Shown: positions 18,301-26,131 of the stretch, in pieces
Numbering within the stretch: position 1 is the stretch's first letter
Layout: every line of letters starts with the position of its first letter
Assembly: GCF_002482975.1 (NCBI RefSeq)
Contig: NZ_DLHA01000054.1
Coordinates: forward strand, 124,001-188,000
Source of the DNA: Flavobacterium sp. UBA7680
GTDB lineage: Bacteria; Bacteroidota; Bacteroidia; Flavobacteriales; Flavobacteriaceae
Direction: 5' to 3'
Length of the DNA: 64,000 nt
The notes under the pieces: model-generated
The model's input: only the letters and a program-made list of their open reading frames with translations
What the model was told of the DNA's origin: nothing
Databases searched by the model: none
Position numbers and translations under genes: made by a program

Positions 18301-19754
18301 CCTATTAAAGCTATTTGACCACTCGAAATACCAGTAGGTATATGTACATCTACAAAACCTTGTGTACCAATAAGTGATACAACAGGGTAGGAGGCAGTTC
18401 CTCCTGAACGCGCAGAAGCTAATAATTTACCTTCTCCATCAGTAAAAGAAACATTTTCATTACCGTTTGCATCAACACCTACAGACTTATAGAACTTAGT
18501 AATTACCTCTTCTTTTCCAGCAGAAATTGTTCCATCATAATAATCAGAACCATATACGTAGTACATTTCCTGAGCAGCTGGAACAGTATAAGAATATCCT
18601 GTTTTCCATTCTCCATTTATTCTATTCCCGCCTATTACATTAATAGTATTGCCTGGATTTAATGAATCATAATTTGTTTGAGCAAATGGATGAGTAGCGG
18701 TAGCCTGATACGGTTCATCAGTATTGCTATCGCTGTAATAATTTGCCAGACTTGTACCAGGGCTGTTATCTGAAAACACTACTATAGATGCTTTGAAACT
18801 ACTTCCAGAGCTAGCTGGAGCAATAAAACCAGGTTTTAAAATGATTGTATTAGAATTAAAGTTTACAGTTAATCCGGTACTTATTGCAGATGATGCATTA
18901 ATTTCATCAATTGTATTTATTGTTGTGCTGGATGTAATAGGGTTTGTTATTGTTTGAGTCTTCGGTAAACCACTTGCGTTTATTTCTGATTGAGTTTTAA
19001 AAAAATTTGTTTTACCAAAAGTAGTTAAAGGAGATGGAGCTATAAAAGATATTTTATCTGGCCTTCCAAAATCATTGTAAATTGTTTCTGATCCCCATAT
19101 TTTATTAGTAACAAAATCTTTTGATAAACTAACATCAGATTTTCCTAAATCATCAAAGTAAGATCTTGAAGCCCCGTTTACGTTTCCTTTTACATCATAA
19201 GAAATTTGATGAATCCAGTGAGCAGTGTTATCATTCACTTGATTTAAATAATTTCCAGCAGGTTTGGTACAGCTAATAATTGGTGAGCCGTCTAAATCAG
19301 ATCCAATTCCATCTCCGTTATTGTCTAAATACCATTTCGTGTTAGGGTTAATATCTCTATTATTATCGTTACAGTCCAGATTATTATTGACATAGTCTAG
19401 AGGTTGTGTACAACTTGTTGATATTGTATTACTTGTTCCAAAACCATCATGATCATAATCGTAATACCATACAGAATAGGTTATAGCTGGATTATTATCA
19501 TTGCAATCATTGTTGTCGCTTACCCACTTTTCAGATGGTCTTGTACAAGCCATTTGAGAATTATTGGGATTTCCGAATCCATCGCCATCATAATCATAAA
19601 ACCATGCATACTTTTGATATTCCTCACAATTTCCTGGATCTTCTGGATCAATAATTCTTGCAGTAGCAGATTTACTTTTTGTTTCTTGAGAATAGATAAT
19701 AGAATAATTAAAAAATCCTATTATGTACAGTACTAAGTAAAAGCATTTTTTCAT
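15375..19754 (-). CDS. DUF6443/RHS-repeat polymorphic toxin-like protein with MopE-type metal-binding N-terminus
   Basis: 1459 residues with a signal peptide. After it come three acidic repeats such as YDYDGDGFGN, DNNDCNDNNP and YDYDHDGFG, which resemble calcium-binding MopE or thrombospondin-3 repeats (residues ~45-155). Then come DUF6443-like and YD repeats. The RHS core is near 1180-1245 (YRYAFQRQELDTETG, RIGRWLSPDP, NNPTNTIDPDGG). The C-terminal ~210 residues after the core are a variable tip that I cannot assign to a toxin family; it begins with a Cys-rich patch and contains LNEVVVPV. The gene is preceded by component A with 6 bases between and followed by a membrane protein that overlaps it. 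Confidence 0.85.
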   Translation of the reverse strand: MKKCFYLVLYIIGFFNYSIIYSQETKSKSATARIIDPEDPGNCEEYQKYAWFYDYDGDGFGNPNNSQMACTRPSEKWVSDNNDCNDNNPAITYSVWYYDYDHDGFGTSNTISTSCTQPLDYVNNNLDCNDNNRDINPNTKWYLDNNGDGIGSDLDGSPIISCTKPAGNYLNQVNDNTAHWIHQISYDVKGNVNGASRSYFDDLGKSDVSLSKDFVTNKIWGSETIYNDFGRPDKISFIAPSPLTTFGKTNFFKTQSEINASGLPKTQTITNPITSSTTINTIDEINASSAISTGLTVNFNSNTIILKPGFIAPASSGSSFKASIVVFSDNSPGTSLANYYSDSNTDEPYQATATHPFAQTNYDSLNPGNTINVIGGNRINGEWKTGYSYTVPAAQEMYYVYGSDYYDGTISAGKEEVITKFYKSVGVDANGNENVSFTDGEGKLLASARSGGTASYPVVSLIGTQGFVDVHIPTGISSGQIALIGSSSLYKIYDLKTGALTTTLTGGNAYRIQAVTTPTSDPKTYIASGAPTYDAGSLGITYRVNYYDYAVNIYNKAGQLIKTIQPNGYVSNTTVVASPSHMTSTSFVSTYKYNSLGQIIESSSQDEGISKFAYRNDGQIRYSQSALQRDAKVSYTDYDDLGRPRESGVITGSSGIWATAVANSNNSSLITGTRTEQTFIVYDFPENNTTSVVLPTTPTNLTLTGVLATAGISSTNYTQNNLSGNVAITYTKPGSTISAITWYSYDLYGRMEWIVQYNEGIGAKTIDYEYDYKSNIKKVLFQKYKTAEQFVHQYTYNANNVLTKVETSTNNSTFTTHADYSYYKTGELKRINIAQGTQGIDYVYTLGGQLKSINHPSLEASKDPGGDTNDVFGLTLDYYNGDYLRTGRNITSSPTAGADYNGNIKAVRWANKGIAGDYSGSTANQKGYVYNYNRNNWLTGAAFGNTNSSTAVISPITGLAEGGLTYDANGNIQTLQRTNDTGTIVDKLTYNYTNAGTNQLNSITEGAAATTDPSDIENQTAGNYTYDAIGQLILNAQDQVYYRYNTTGLVQEYGKFTGQNFIPLAKFFYNERGQRIKKESYNTTTFALQTTTFYQLDLSGNTIAVYSLPSGGSITQLELPIYGLNRLGIYKKASGIFSYEIKDHLGNIRAVIEKESGLPAIKSFADYYPFGELLPSRNSLNYRYAFQRQELDTETGMEAFQLRLWDGRIGRWLSPDPKGMDHSPYIGMVNNPTNTIDPDGGCPCSQCPENCQGTGPNPFTDADNMYPFTSGVQQLNEVVVPVSAKINIGGDFANNFSMYGGATFDASKEFITNKSYLGSFDIADGAMKVNVYDTSLRNLSKHLDVLGKVGDAAGYVQAGELMLNGEYVDGGISAASNTVGMALGNYAPELGFGWDVGWSIGEQLSTTKAYNTMLPIHPLVVRQRGIENGWWTETDERIFQMGTRGQYLYRENMLKQFGK

Positions 19755-19760
19755 AACTGA

Positions 19761-22700
19761 TTAATTTAAATATCTATTGTTATACATGTTTGTTTTCACA
19801 ACTTTAAAGCCGCCTGTTGTAATACCATTAGCAGGATCGTCTATCACTTCAGCAGATGTTTTAATTAATCTGCCTGCATTATCATATTCAAATTTTGTAG
19901 CCAGTCCATTATTTCCAATAATGTATGTAAGTTCGTCCCATTCATTATATACATATCCACTAATAGAAGATGAAACTGGACGAATCATTAAGTCGTCAAA
20001 ATATACTTTTGAAGTGTCTAATGAGCAAAAATCAATTACAGAAGCTGTTAAAGGAAGTTGTATATAAGCTGTTTTAAGCTGCCAGTTTCCGGCTGTAATA
20101 TTGTCGCTCACTAGAGGAACAATTGTGTTGTTCAATTTTATGGCTGCTTTTGCAGCATTGCTCTTTTCAACCCAAACAGATACTTTATATCTCCCGGCTC
20201 CATGTTCATTATTTTTCATTGAAACTGTCATTTTTGATGTTGATGTTGTTTCAATTGATCGTTTTCCTGTATGAAAAATGGAACCATTTAGCATAGAAGT
20301 ACTGGTGATAGAAATTTCAGGATCTATCCAAATTCCATCATTAGTTTCAGCACCCGAATAAAAGATTTCACCATATCGAGCATTCCCGGCAGCGGTAATT
20401 TTAGAATCCTTATCTCCCATTTTAGAAGCAGTATAATTGTTGTTTATATCTTTCATTTCTAAGGCAGAAGAAAAATGATCATAAAGGGTTACTTCAGAAA
20501 TCTGTTTCCATTGTGATGGCTGTGATCCAACCCCAATTGTCCAGTTAAAATCATCGTCTTTACTTCCCGTGGTTGAATTATAATTAGTAAAAATACCATT
20601 TGCATCTTTGACACCATTCCAAACATAAGATTTATGTTTTCTCCAGATTTTTTGATTAGCTGGTGCTGTATCTGGAACAGATACAGAAGTTCCGGCAATA
20701 TCTTTGTATGTCCAGATATTACTCCATGTAGTTATTCCTACTCCTGTTTCTTTCCATGCATTATCGCCTTTAGACCAAATATATGTATAATTTGCAGCTG
20801 TTTGAGACAACATATTTTTGTTATCAATTTTATCAACTTTAGAACCCATGTCAGAGTATTTTAGATACGCAGGAATAATCCTGGTTTTTAAAGACTGTCC
20901 ATCGCTTGAGAATGATTTCGTTTCTTTAGATACACCAGAAATAAGATCATAATCTAAAAATTCTGTTGTATATGTATATCCTTTACTTTGTTCTGTTGAT
21001 GACTTCATTATGTTAGGATACTTGATTCTTGTTGAAGAGTTGATCATCCACTTGTCTAATGTAGTCGCTGAATTTGATTTATAATCTACAGTTTTATAAG
21101 TTTGATAAGATTCTTGATTAATTCCAATATTGGCTGTGTTGTCTGATGTGCCATAATATGAATTAATAATTTTATTTAGTTGTTGTCCTTTATTGTTAAA
21201 AGTTGAAACTTCAAGTAATTGACCTATAGCGGCCAGATTGTCTTTAACGGTAAAAGAACTTATATTAATTTCTTTATTTTGGTTGTTAGTTACAGTTGGA
21301 GTTTTTGTTTCTATAATTTCATAAAAATCACCATACTTTACTTTATTAGGATCTTTACTTTTCATAACATTAAACTTGTATCTAATCTCACTTTCATAAG
21401 GCATACCTTCCTTGTGAGTATTCATCGTTACATATTCGTACATAACTCTCGGAGCTGGTAACTCAGAACTATAAGGAATTTCTTTTGCTAAATTTTGAGA
21501 ATATGGTACATAACTAACATATCCTATTCCATCGTTATTTTGCCCATATTTATAATCTGTAACAAAACTATTTATTCCATCAGATGTTTTTAAACTTGAA
21601 ACACGGATACCTCCACCAGTGTTTGGTATATTTTCTAAAAGAATGTTAACGCCTAACGTTTTAGATCTAATACCTCCACCACCACTTGAACAACCAACAC
21701 AATTTGGAGTATAAGTTTCTGTAATTGATCCATCAAACACTATTTGATATTTTCCAGGTTCAATAATAGCAGCAACATGACCTGGTCCTTTATAATTTCG
21801 TAATAAAACACCACTACCGTTATAGAAAAAATTACTATAACCAACCTCTACTACTTTTCCTACGTTTATAGGGTAGTTATTATTGCTTCCAACTGTAATT
21901 ATTGCTGATAATGGAGTGACAGTTTCATTAATATTTGCATCAGCCTTAAAGTAGGTGCTGTTTACACTTGAAAAATTTAATGTTTGTGATACACTACTTA
22001 TAAATTTATTTTCCTCATAAGAGATATTTATAGTTGCTCCTTGAGGAGTTGTAATCTTATTTAATGAAAATGTTGAAGGCTTATTTAATAAATAACCCCA
22101 GCCATCTACATTCTCTATGTTAAATGTATTTGTATCATTAATATAATCGAATTTATAAGGAGGCAAAACATTCGATCCTGCCTTTCCTTTAAAATTGACA
22201 TTTCTTAATGTTAAGCGATTATCTCCAGGCACCAAACTTGTATCATAAGTAAAATCAATAACTTTAATTGCTTTAGAAACACATAAAGACCAATTATCAC
22301 CTGTATCCAGTACATTGTCTTTCATGTTGTATTTAGCATTTACAAGTGTTTTTTCAGAATTCGGATAAGAAATGTTAACATTTTGATTTAAATCTGTTCC
22401 GTAACTTTTATTAGAAACATCGTCGTTGTTTTTTAATAAAATGATTTTGTCAAGTCTTAGTTGATTCTGTGAAGGAATACTGAATCTTGGTGAGTATGAG
22501 CCCGGGTTTGAGTTGATATGACTTACAGATGAATAATTCCATGCTTCTGATGGTGCATCATTTCGTTCACTTTTAATAAAAAGAGCAGTATGTGTTCTTG
22601 TTTTTATCTTATCTAAATAATACAACTGTTTTCTCCCTCTAATCCAAGTTTTTATATTAGAGTTTTTTTCATCAACTATGTATTCTTTCTTATACGGAGA

Positions 22701-24668
22701 TTTCCAAACAAATGCATCAGTCCATTTTCCATATTCAAAACTGGTCCAATATCCTAAGTCTCCCTCTCCTGCAACTCCATCACCATTATCAACATAGTCA
22801 GGTCCAGTAACAGCAGTAAGTAACCAGTGTGTTGCATATGGTTCTAATTGTCTTTTCTCATAGTAAGATTGATATTCTTCCGTATTTTTCAAAACTGCGC
22901 CAAATGTTCTTGTTATAACTTCGTGATTATAAACAGGCAGAGAATAATGATATGTTCTTCCATCGCTTGCGGTGATTTTATATGCGCCAATACCTTCTTT
23001 GGGCAAATTGACTCTATCAAGACCGCTAGCATTGGGTTGTAAGTAGCCATTTTGTTTTAAAGTAAGATTTGTAGTTGGGTTTGTTATCTCTTCATTAGTA
23101 TAATATTCAATAAAAGTAGAGGTTTTACGTCTTGATTTTGCTGTTAATTCTGTGCTGCCACTATTGTAAGAATTTAGTATGTCTGTATTAGTTAATGTAC
23201 TATTATAAGATGCAGCTTGAACGTTAATATAACTACTAATTTCATTCTCCAAATAAAATACTGGTTTGCCATCGAATTTGGCAAAATCAGGCGCCTGAGA
23301 ACTACCATTTACATTATACCACACATCAAAAAGACTCTCATTTTCCTTTCCATTCAAGCCATATAATGCACCATTTTCATATAAAGGTGATGACATTGAA
23401 CCGGATAAACCCTGCGCTTGAATATTATAACTATCATAACTTGGAAAAGTAGCATTGTTGATTTTTAGATCAGTTGAAGTAGCAAACGAATTTGATTCAA
23501 GGGGTATTTCATTAATATCCATAAATGCTTCGCCAACAAAAACATCATACCAATATCCCTCACTAATTATTCTTCCATTTTCATCATACTGTTCAGGTGC
23601 CCATTCTTGTCTAAGTACATTATTAACACCCTTTTGAAAATAAAGGGGACCAGTAATATAATTTTCTTTGTTTTTTCCTAGCCAATATTTAAAAGATTGT
23701 TTTCCAAATGATAAGCTAAAAATTCCATATGGAGTAGGAACTACTAAAGGAACCATCCAACTATTTTTATTACTATTGTAATCTCCCATTTTTACAGTAT
23801 TGTTAAACTGCATACTGTACCCAATACCCCCTCCGCCAACTACTTTACCTGCGGAGTTTTTATTTTTAACGTCCCCACTAATACCCACTCCATTTGATGA
23901 GAAGCTAATATCAAGTGATGCGGCATTATTGTTTCCTGTTCCAGCAGCAAAGCCCAGTGAATATGAACCGGAGGTATTATAACCTACATTAAACCCATCT
24001 CCATTTGTATTAGCATAACCAGCTGTTACACCTACGCTGCCATTCGTACTAGCGTTTATGCCTACAGTTAGTCCGCCTTCAAATTCTAAACCAACACCTA
24101 TTGATGCACCTGAAGTACCAACCCTGGCATTAATACCAACATTAACACTTCCTGCATCATACCCCACACCAACACCTACATAACCTCCTAGTGCTTGATT
24201 GCTGCCCCAGTTAAGACCAACACTTACAGATGCAACCCCAACACTATAACCTACAGAAACAAATGAAGCATATTGCTGCCCTCCTTGATCATAGAAATAT
24301 TCGTTAAGATGTGAAGAATTATAATCATCTGGATATCCATTGATATTTCGATCAATAGCGCCTGGATTTACATTCCAGCCTAATCCTGTCCATGATGATT
24401 CTTGTTCCATTCCTATACCGGCATGATAGGCCATTGCAATTGGATATCCTCCTTCAGGGCTAGGAACATTCAAAAGAGGTAAAACGTAACTATATTGACC
24501 GGTAATTAAATTCACCATATCTGTAGCATCAACCGGTTCAAAACCTGCCGCTTCAGGCGATTTTGGTCCATTATTAGAAGCAAACAAATTATTAGGCAAT
24601 AATGTTGGGAAAAATATCAACAAGAAAAAAACAGCAATTATGCGATGGTGCTTGTGGTATTTGGTCAT
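19761..24668 (-). CDS. Giant secreted RHS/SpvB-like partner (component A of second module)
   Basis: 1635 residues with a signal peptide (IAVFFLLIFFPTLLPNNLFAS). The N-terminal GLGWNVNPGAIDRN block matches the equivalent block in the 2176-5193 gene. Residues ~150-290 are an unusual Gly/Val/Ser/Asn-rich low-complexity segment (VGVGVGYDAGSVNVGINARV). Near 1500-1600 is a jelly-roll-like carbohydrate-binding candidate (VYFDDLMIRP), then one YD repeat (FEYDNAGRLIKTSAE). No RHS core is present. It lies 6 bases before the DUF6443/RHS gene and 10 bases after a lipoprotein gene. Confidence 0.78.
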   Translation of the reverse strand: MTKYHKHHRIIAVFFLLIFFPTLLPNNLFASNNGPKSPEAAGFEPVDATDMVNLITGQYSYVLPLLNVPSPEGGYPIAMAYHAGIGMEQESSWTGLGWNVNPGAIDRNINGYPDDYNSSHLNEYFYDQGGQQYASFVSVGYSVGVASVSVGLNWGSNQALGGYVGVGVGYDAGSVNVGINARVGTSGASIGVGLEFEGGLTVGINASTNGSVGVTAGYANTNGDGFNVGYNTSGSYSLGFAAGTGNNNAASLDISFSSNGVGISGDVKNKNSAGKVVGGGGIGYSMQFNNTVKMGDYNSNKNSWMVPLVVPTPYGIFSLSFGKQSFKYWLGKNKENYITGPLYFQKGVNNVLRQEWAPEQYDENGRIISEGYWYDVFVGEAFMDINEIPLESNSFATSTDLKINNATFPSYDSYNIQAQGLSGSMSSPLYENGALYGLNGKENESLFDVWYNVNGSSQAPDFAKFDGKPVFYLENEISSYINVQAASYNSTLTNTDILNSYNSGSTELTAKSRRKTSTFIEYYTNEEITNPTTNLTLKQNGYLQPNASGLDRVNLPKEGIGAYKITASDGRTYHYSLPVYNHEVITRTFGAVLKNTEEYQSYYEKRQLEPYATHWLLTAVTGPDYVDNGDGVAGEGDLGYWTSFEYGKWTDAFVWKSPYKKEYIVDEKNSNIKTWIRGRKQLYYLDKIKTRTHTALFIKSERNDAPSEAWNYSSVSHINSNPGSYSPRFSIPSQNQLRLDKIILLKNNDDVSNKSYGTDLNQNVNISYPNSEKTLVNAKYNMKDNVLDTGDNWSLCVSKAIKVIDFTYDTSLVPGDNRLTLRNVNFKGKAGSNVLPPYKFDYINDTNTFNIENVDGWGYLLNKPSTFSLNKITTPQGATINISYEENKFISSVSQTLNFSSVNSTYFKADANINETVTPLSAIITVGSNNNYPINVGKVVEVGYSNFFYNGSGVLLRNYKGPGHVAAIIEPGKYQIVFDGSITETYTPNCVGCSSGGGGIRSKTLGVNILLENIPNTGGGIRVSSLKTSDGINSFVTDYKYGQNNDGIGYVSYVPYSQNLAKEIPYSSELPAPRVMYEYVTMNTHKEGMPYESEIRYKFNVMKSKDPNKVKYGDFYEIIETKTPTVTNNQNKEINISSFTVKDNLAAIGQLLEVSTFNNKGQQLNKIINSYYGTSDNTANIGINQESYQTYKTVDYKSNSATTLDKWMINSSTRIKYPNIMKSSTEQSKGYTYTTEFLDYDLISGVSKETKSFSSDGQSLKTRIIPAYLKYSDMGSKVDKIDNKNMLSQTAANYTYIWSKGDNAWKETGVGITTWSNIWTYKDIAGTSVSVPDTAPANQKIWRKHKSYVWNGVKDANGIFTNYNSTTGSKDDDFNWTIGVGSQPSQWKQISEVTLYDHFSSALEMKDINNNYTASKMGDKDSKITAAGNARYGEIFYSGAETNDGIWIDPEISITSTSMLNGSIFHTGKRSIETTSTSKMTVSMKNNEHGAGRYKVSVWVEKSNAAKAAIKLNNTIVPLVSDNITAGNWQLKTAYIQLPLTASVIDFCSLDTSKVYFDDLMIRPVSSSISGYVYNEWDELTYIIGNNGLATKFEYDNAGRLIKTSAEVIDDPANGITTGGFKVVKTNMYNNRYLN

Positions 24669-24678
24669 GGTTTTGGTT

Positions 24679-25278
24679 TTAAAAGGCTAATTGTGGTTCG
24701 TTTATTAAGGCTTTGGTATTTAATTTGAATTTAACGTCTCCGGTTTCAAGACCTAAATCTTCGATTACAAAATTTAGGTAGTCTTGTTTCAGGTATTTTT
24801 CATCGCGCGGATATACAATCATAATAGAAGTAGAATTGCTCATACCGTACATTCGTGGATAAATAAAGTCGGCTAGGGCGAGAGTGTCTTTTGTGGGAGT
24901 ATAAACATGCAGTTTTTCTTCCATTCCAAAAGCCAGTTCATTGACCATTTGTCCAAATTTAGCTTTATCCTGCGCAACACCATTTAATAATTCTTGATTG
25001 TTTTTTGACATAGAAAGATTGAAATACATGTATTTACTGTATTGCTTTCTTAATTTGTCTATTTGAGAATTATTATTATCTGATAATTCTTGTTTTACTA
25101 ATAAATCAGTTGGTCTGTATTGTAAAACATAATCTACATCGGCAACGTTTTTTTTGTAATGGTAACCGTTATCTTCATTCTGTATAAAATCATTCATTTC
25201 CTCTGGTGTATCAAAAGTTTTGTTACAAGAGGAAATGAATATTATTAAAAGAAGTACTAAAAGTTTATTTTTTGTCAT
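24679..25278 (-). CDS. Lipoprotein of the RHS operon
   Basis: About 199 residues with a lipobox (LLLIIFISSC). I chose the Met at 25278 because it gives a compact lipoprotein signal; an upstream Met at 25287 is possible. Both starts overlap the 3' end of the Skp-like gene. It is a soluble domain of unknown family, anchored in the envelope. Conserved placement between chaperone and RHS component A suggests an accessory in export or surface display. Confidence 0.65.
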   Translation of the reverse strand: MTKNKLLVLLLIIFISSCNKTFDTPEEMNDFIQNEDNGYHYKKNVADVDYVLQYRPTDLLVKQELSDNNNSQIDKLRKQYSKYMYFNLSMSKNNQELLNGVAQDKAKFGQMVNELAFGMEEKLHVYTPTKDTLALADFIYPRMYGMSNSTSIMIVYPRDEKYLKQDYLNFVIEDLGLETGDVKFKLNTKALINEPQLAF

Positions 25279-25798
25279 ATTCAGCATTAAGGCCTTTTAA
25301 AATTTCTTCAGTTAAGTCGGTAGATTCATCAGCATACATAATGTTTCCTCCGCCGCTGGCGCCAAATATGATTTTGTAATTATGATCTTTTCCATATTCT
25401 TTGATATAATCGTTTATATCATTAATTACGGTTTGTGTTACTTTTTTATCCTCTTCCTGGATTTTTTTCTGAATAGCTTCCTGGTAGCCATTAATTTGCT
25501 GCTGTTTGTTAGATAACAGCTCTTGTTTTAATTTTAATTCTTTAGGAGATAAAGAGGTTCTTTCTTTTTCGTAGTTTTTTAGTTCATTTTGCCAGTTACT
25601 TATTAAAGAATCAACATTAGCCTTCATTAAAGAAGCTTTTTTGTCAAACTCAGCTTTTGCAATTTTTGTTTTACTATACCCAGTAATTAATTTGTTAACA
25701 TCAACATATACTAACTCTGAACTTGATTTTGCAAAATAGATTGCGACAATACTTAAAATAACTGCCAGACAAGCAGCATACAAAGGAATTTTTTTCAT
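25265..25798 (-). CDS. OmpH/Skp-family periplasmic chaperone
   Basis: 177 residues. An N-terminal membrane/signal helix (LYAACLAVILSIVAIYFA) is followed by ELVYVDVNKLITGY and a long charged coiled coil (residues ~55-130), ending in IIFGASGGGNIMYADESTDLTEEILKGLN. This is the characteristic OmpH/Skp layout. As first gene of the operon it probably helps the two giant RHS proteins cross or insert in the envelope. Family certain; client inferred. Confidence 0.85.
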   Translation of the reverse strand: MKKIPLYAACLAVILSIVAIYFAKSSSELVYVDVNKLITGYSKTKIAKAEFDKKASLMKANVDSLISNWQNELKNYEKERTSLSPKELKLKQELLSNKQQQINGYQEAIQKKIQEEDKKVTQTVINDINDYIKEYGKDHNYKIIFGASGGGNIMYADESTDLTEEILKGLNAEYDKK

Positions 25799-26131
25799 TT
25801 TGTTTATTAGGATAATTTTAACAATATTAATGAATTAATTGTTAATTTAATCAGATATGTATTATTTTTCTAACAATTATAACTAATTGATTTTTAGATA
25901 ATTATATGCTTTGTTGATTGAGTAATAAAATATTTTAAATAAAAACTATTTAAAACGTGTCTAAAAATCATACAAATATGAATTTTTATATTTAATTTTT
26001 TTTACGGAAAACCACATTATCACAATTTTTTTTAATCGGAATAATATAATTTGAATACGATTTTTTAAAATTAAAAAAGATCAAAACCTTAAGGTTCCGC
26101 TCTTTTCAGAATTTAGTTAAACTGCTAATTT
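25799..26131. other. AT-rich intergenic region, no gene
   Basis: 333 bases between the Skp-like gene start and the MscS gene end, both on the minus strand. It must hold the RHS-operon promoter and the MscS terminator. I see only a short palindrome AACCTTAAGGTT near 26085, and no clear TAnnTTTG box or small reading frame. Confidence 0.4.

Noticed and set aside
19449..19736. Hydrophobic plus-strand frame antisense to the RHS N-terminus
   Set aside because: Its Ile-rich content is the mirror of the Asp/Asn-rich repeats on the other strand.
23795..24225. CRISPR-like or tandem DNA repeats
   Set aside because: The repetition is at protein level (Gly/Val/Ser codons) without a fixed DNA unit or spacers.
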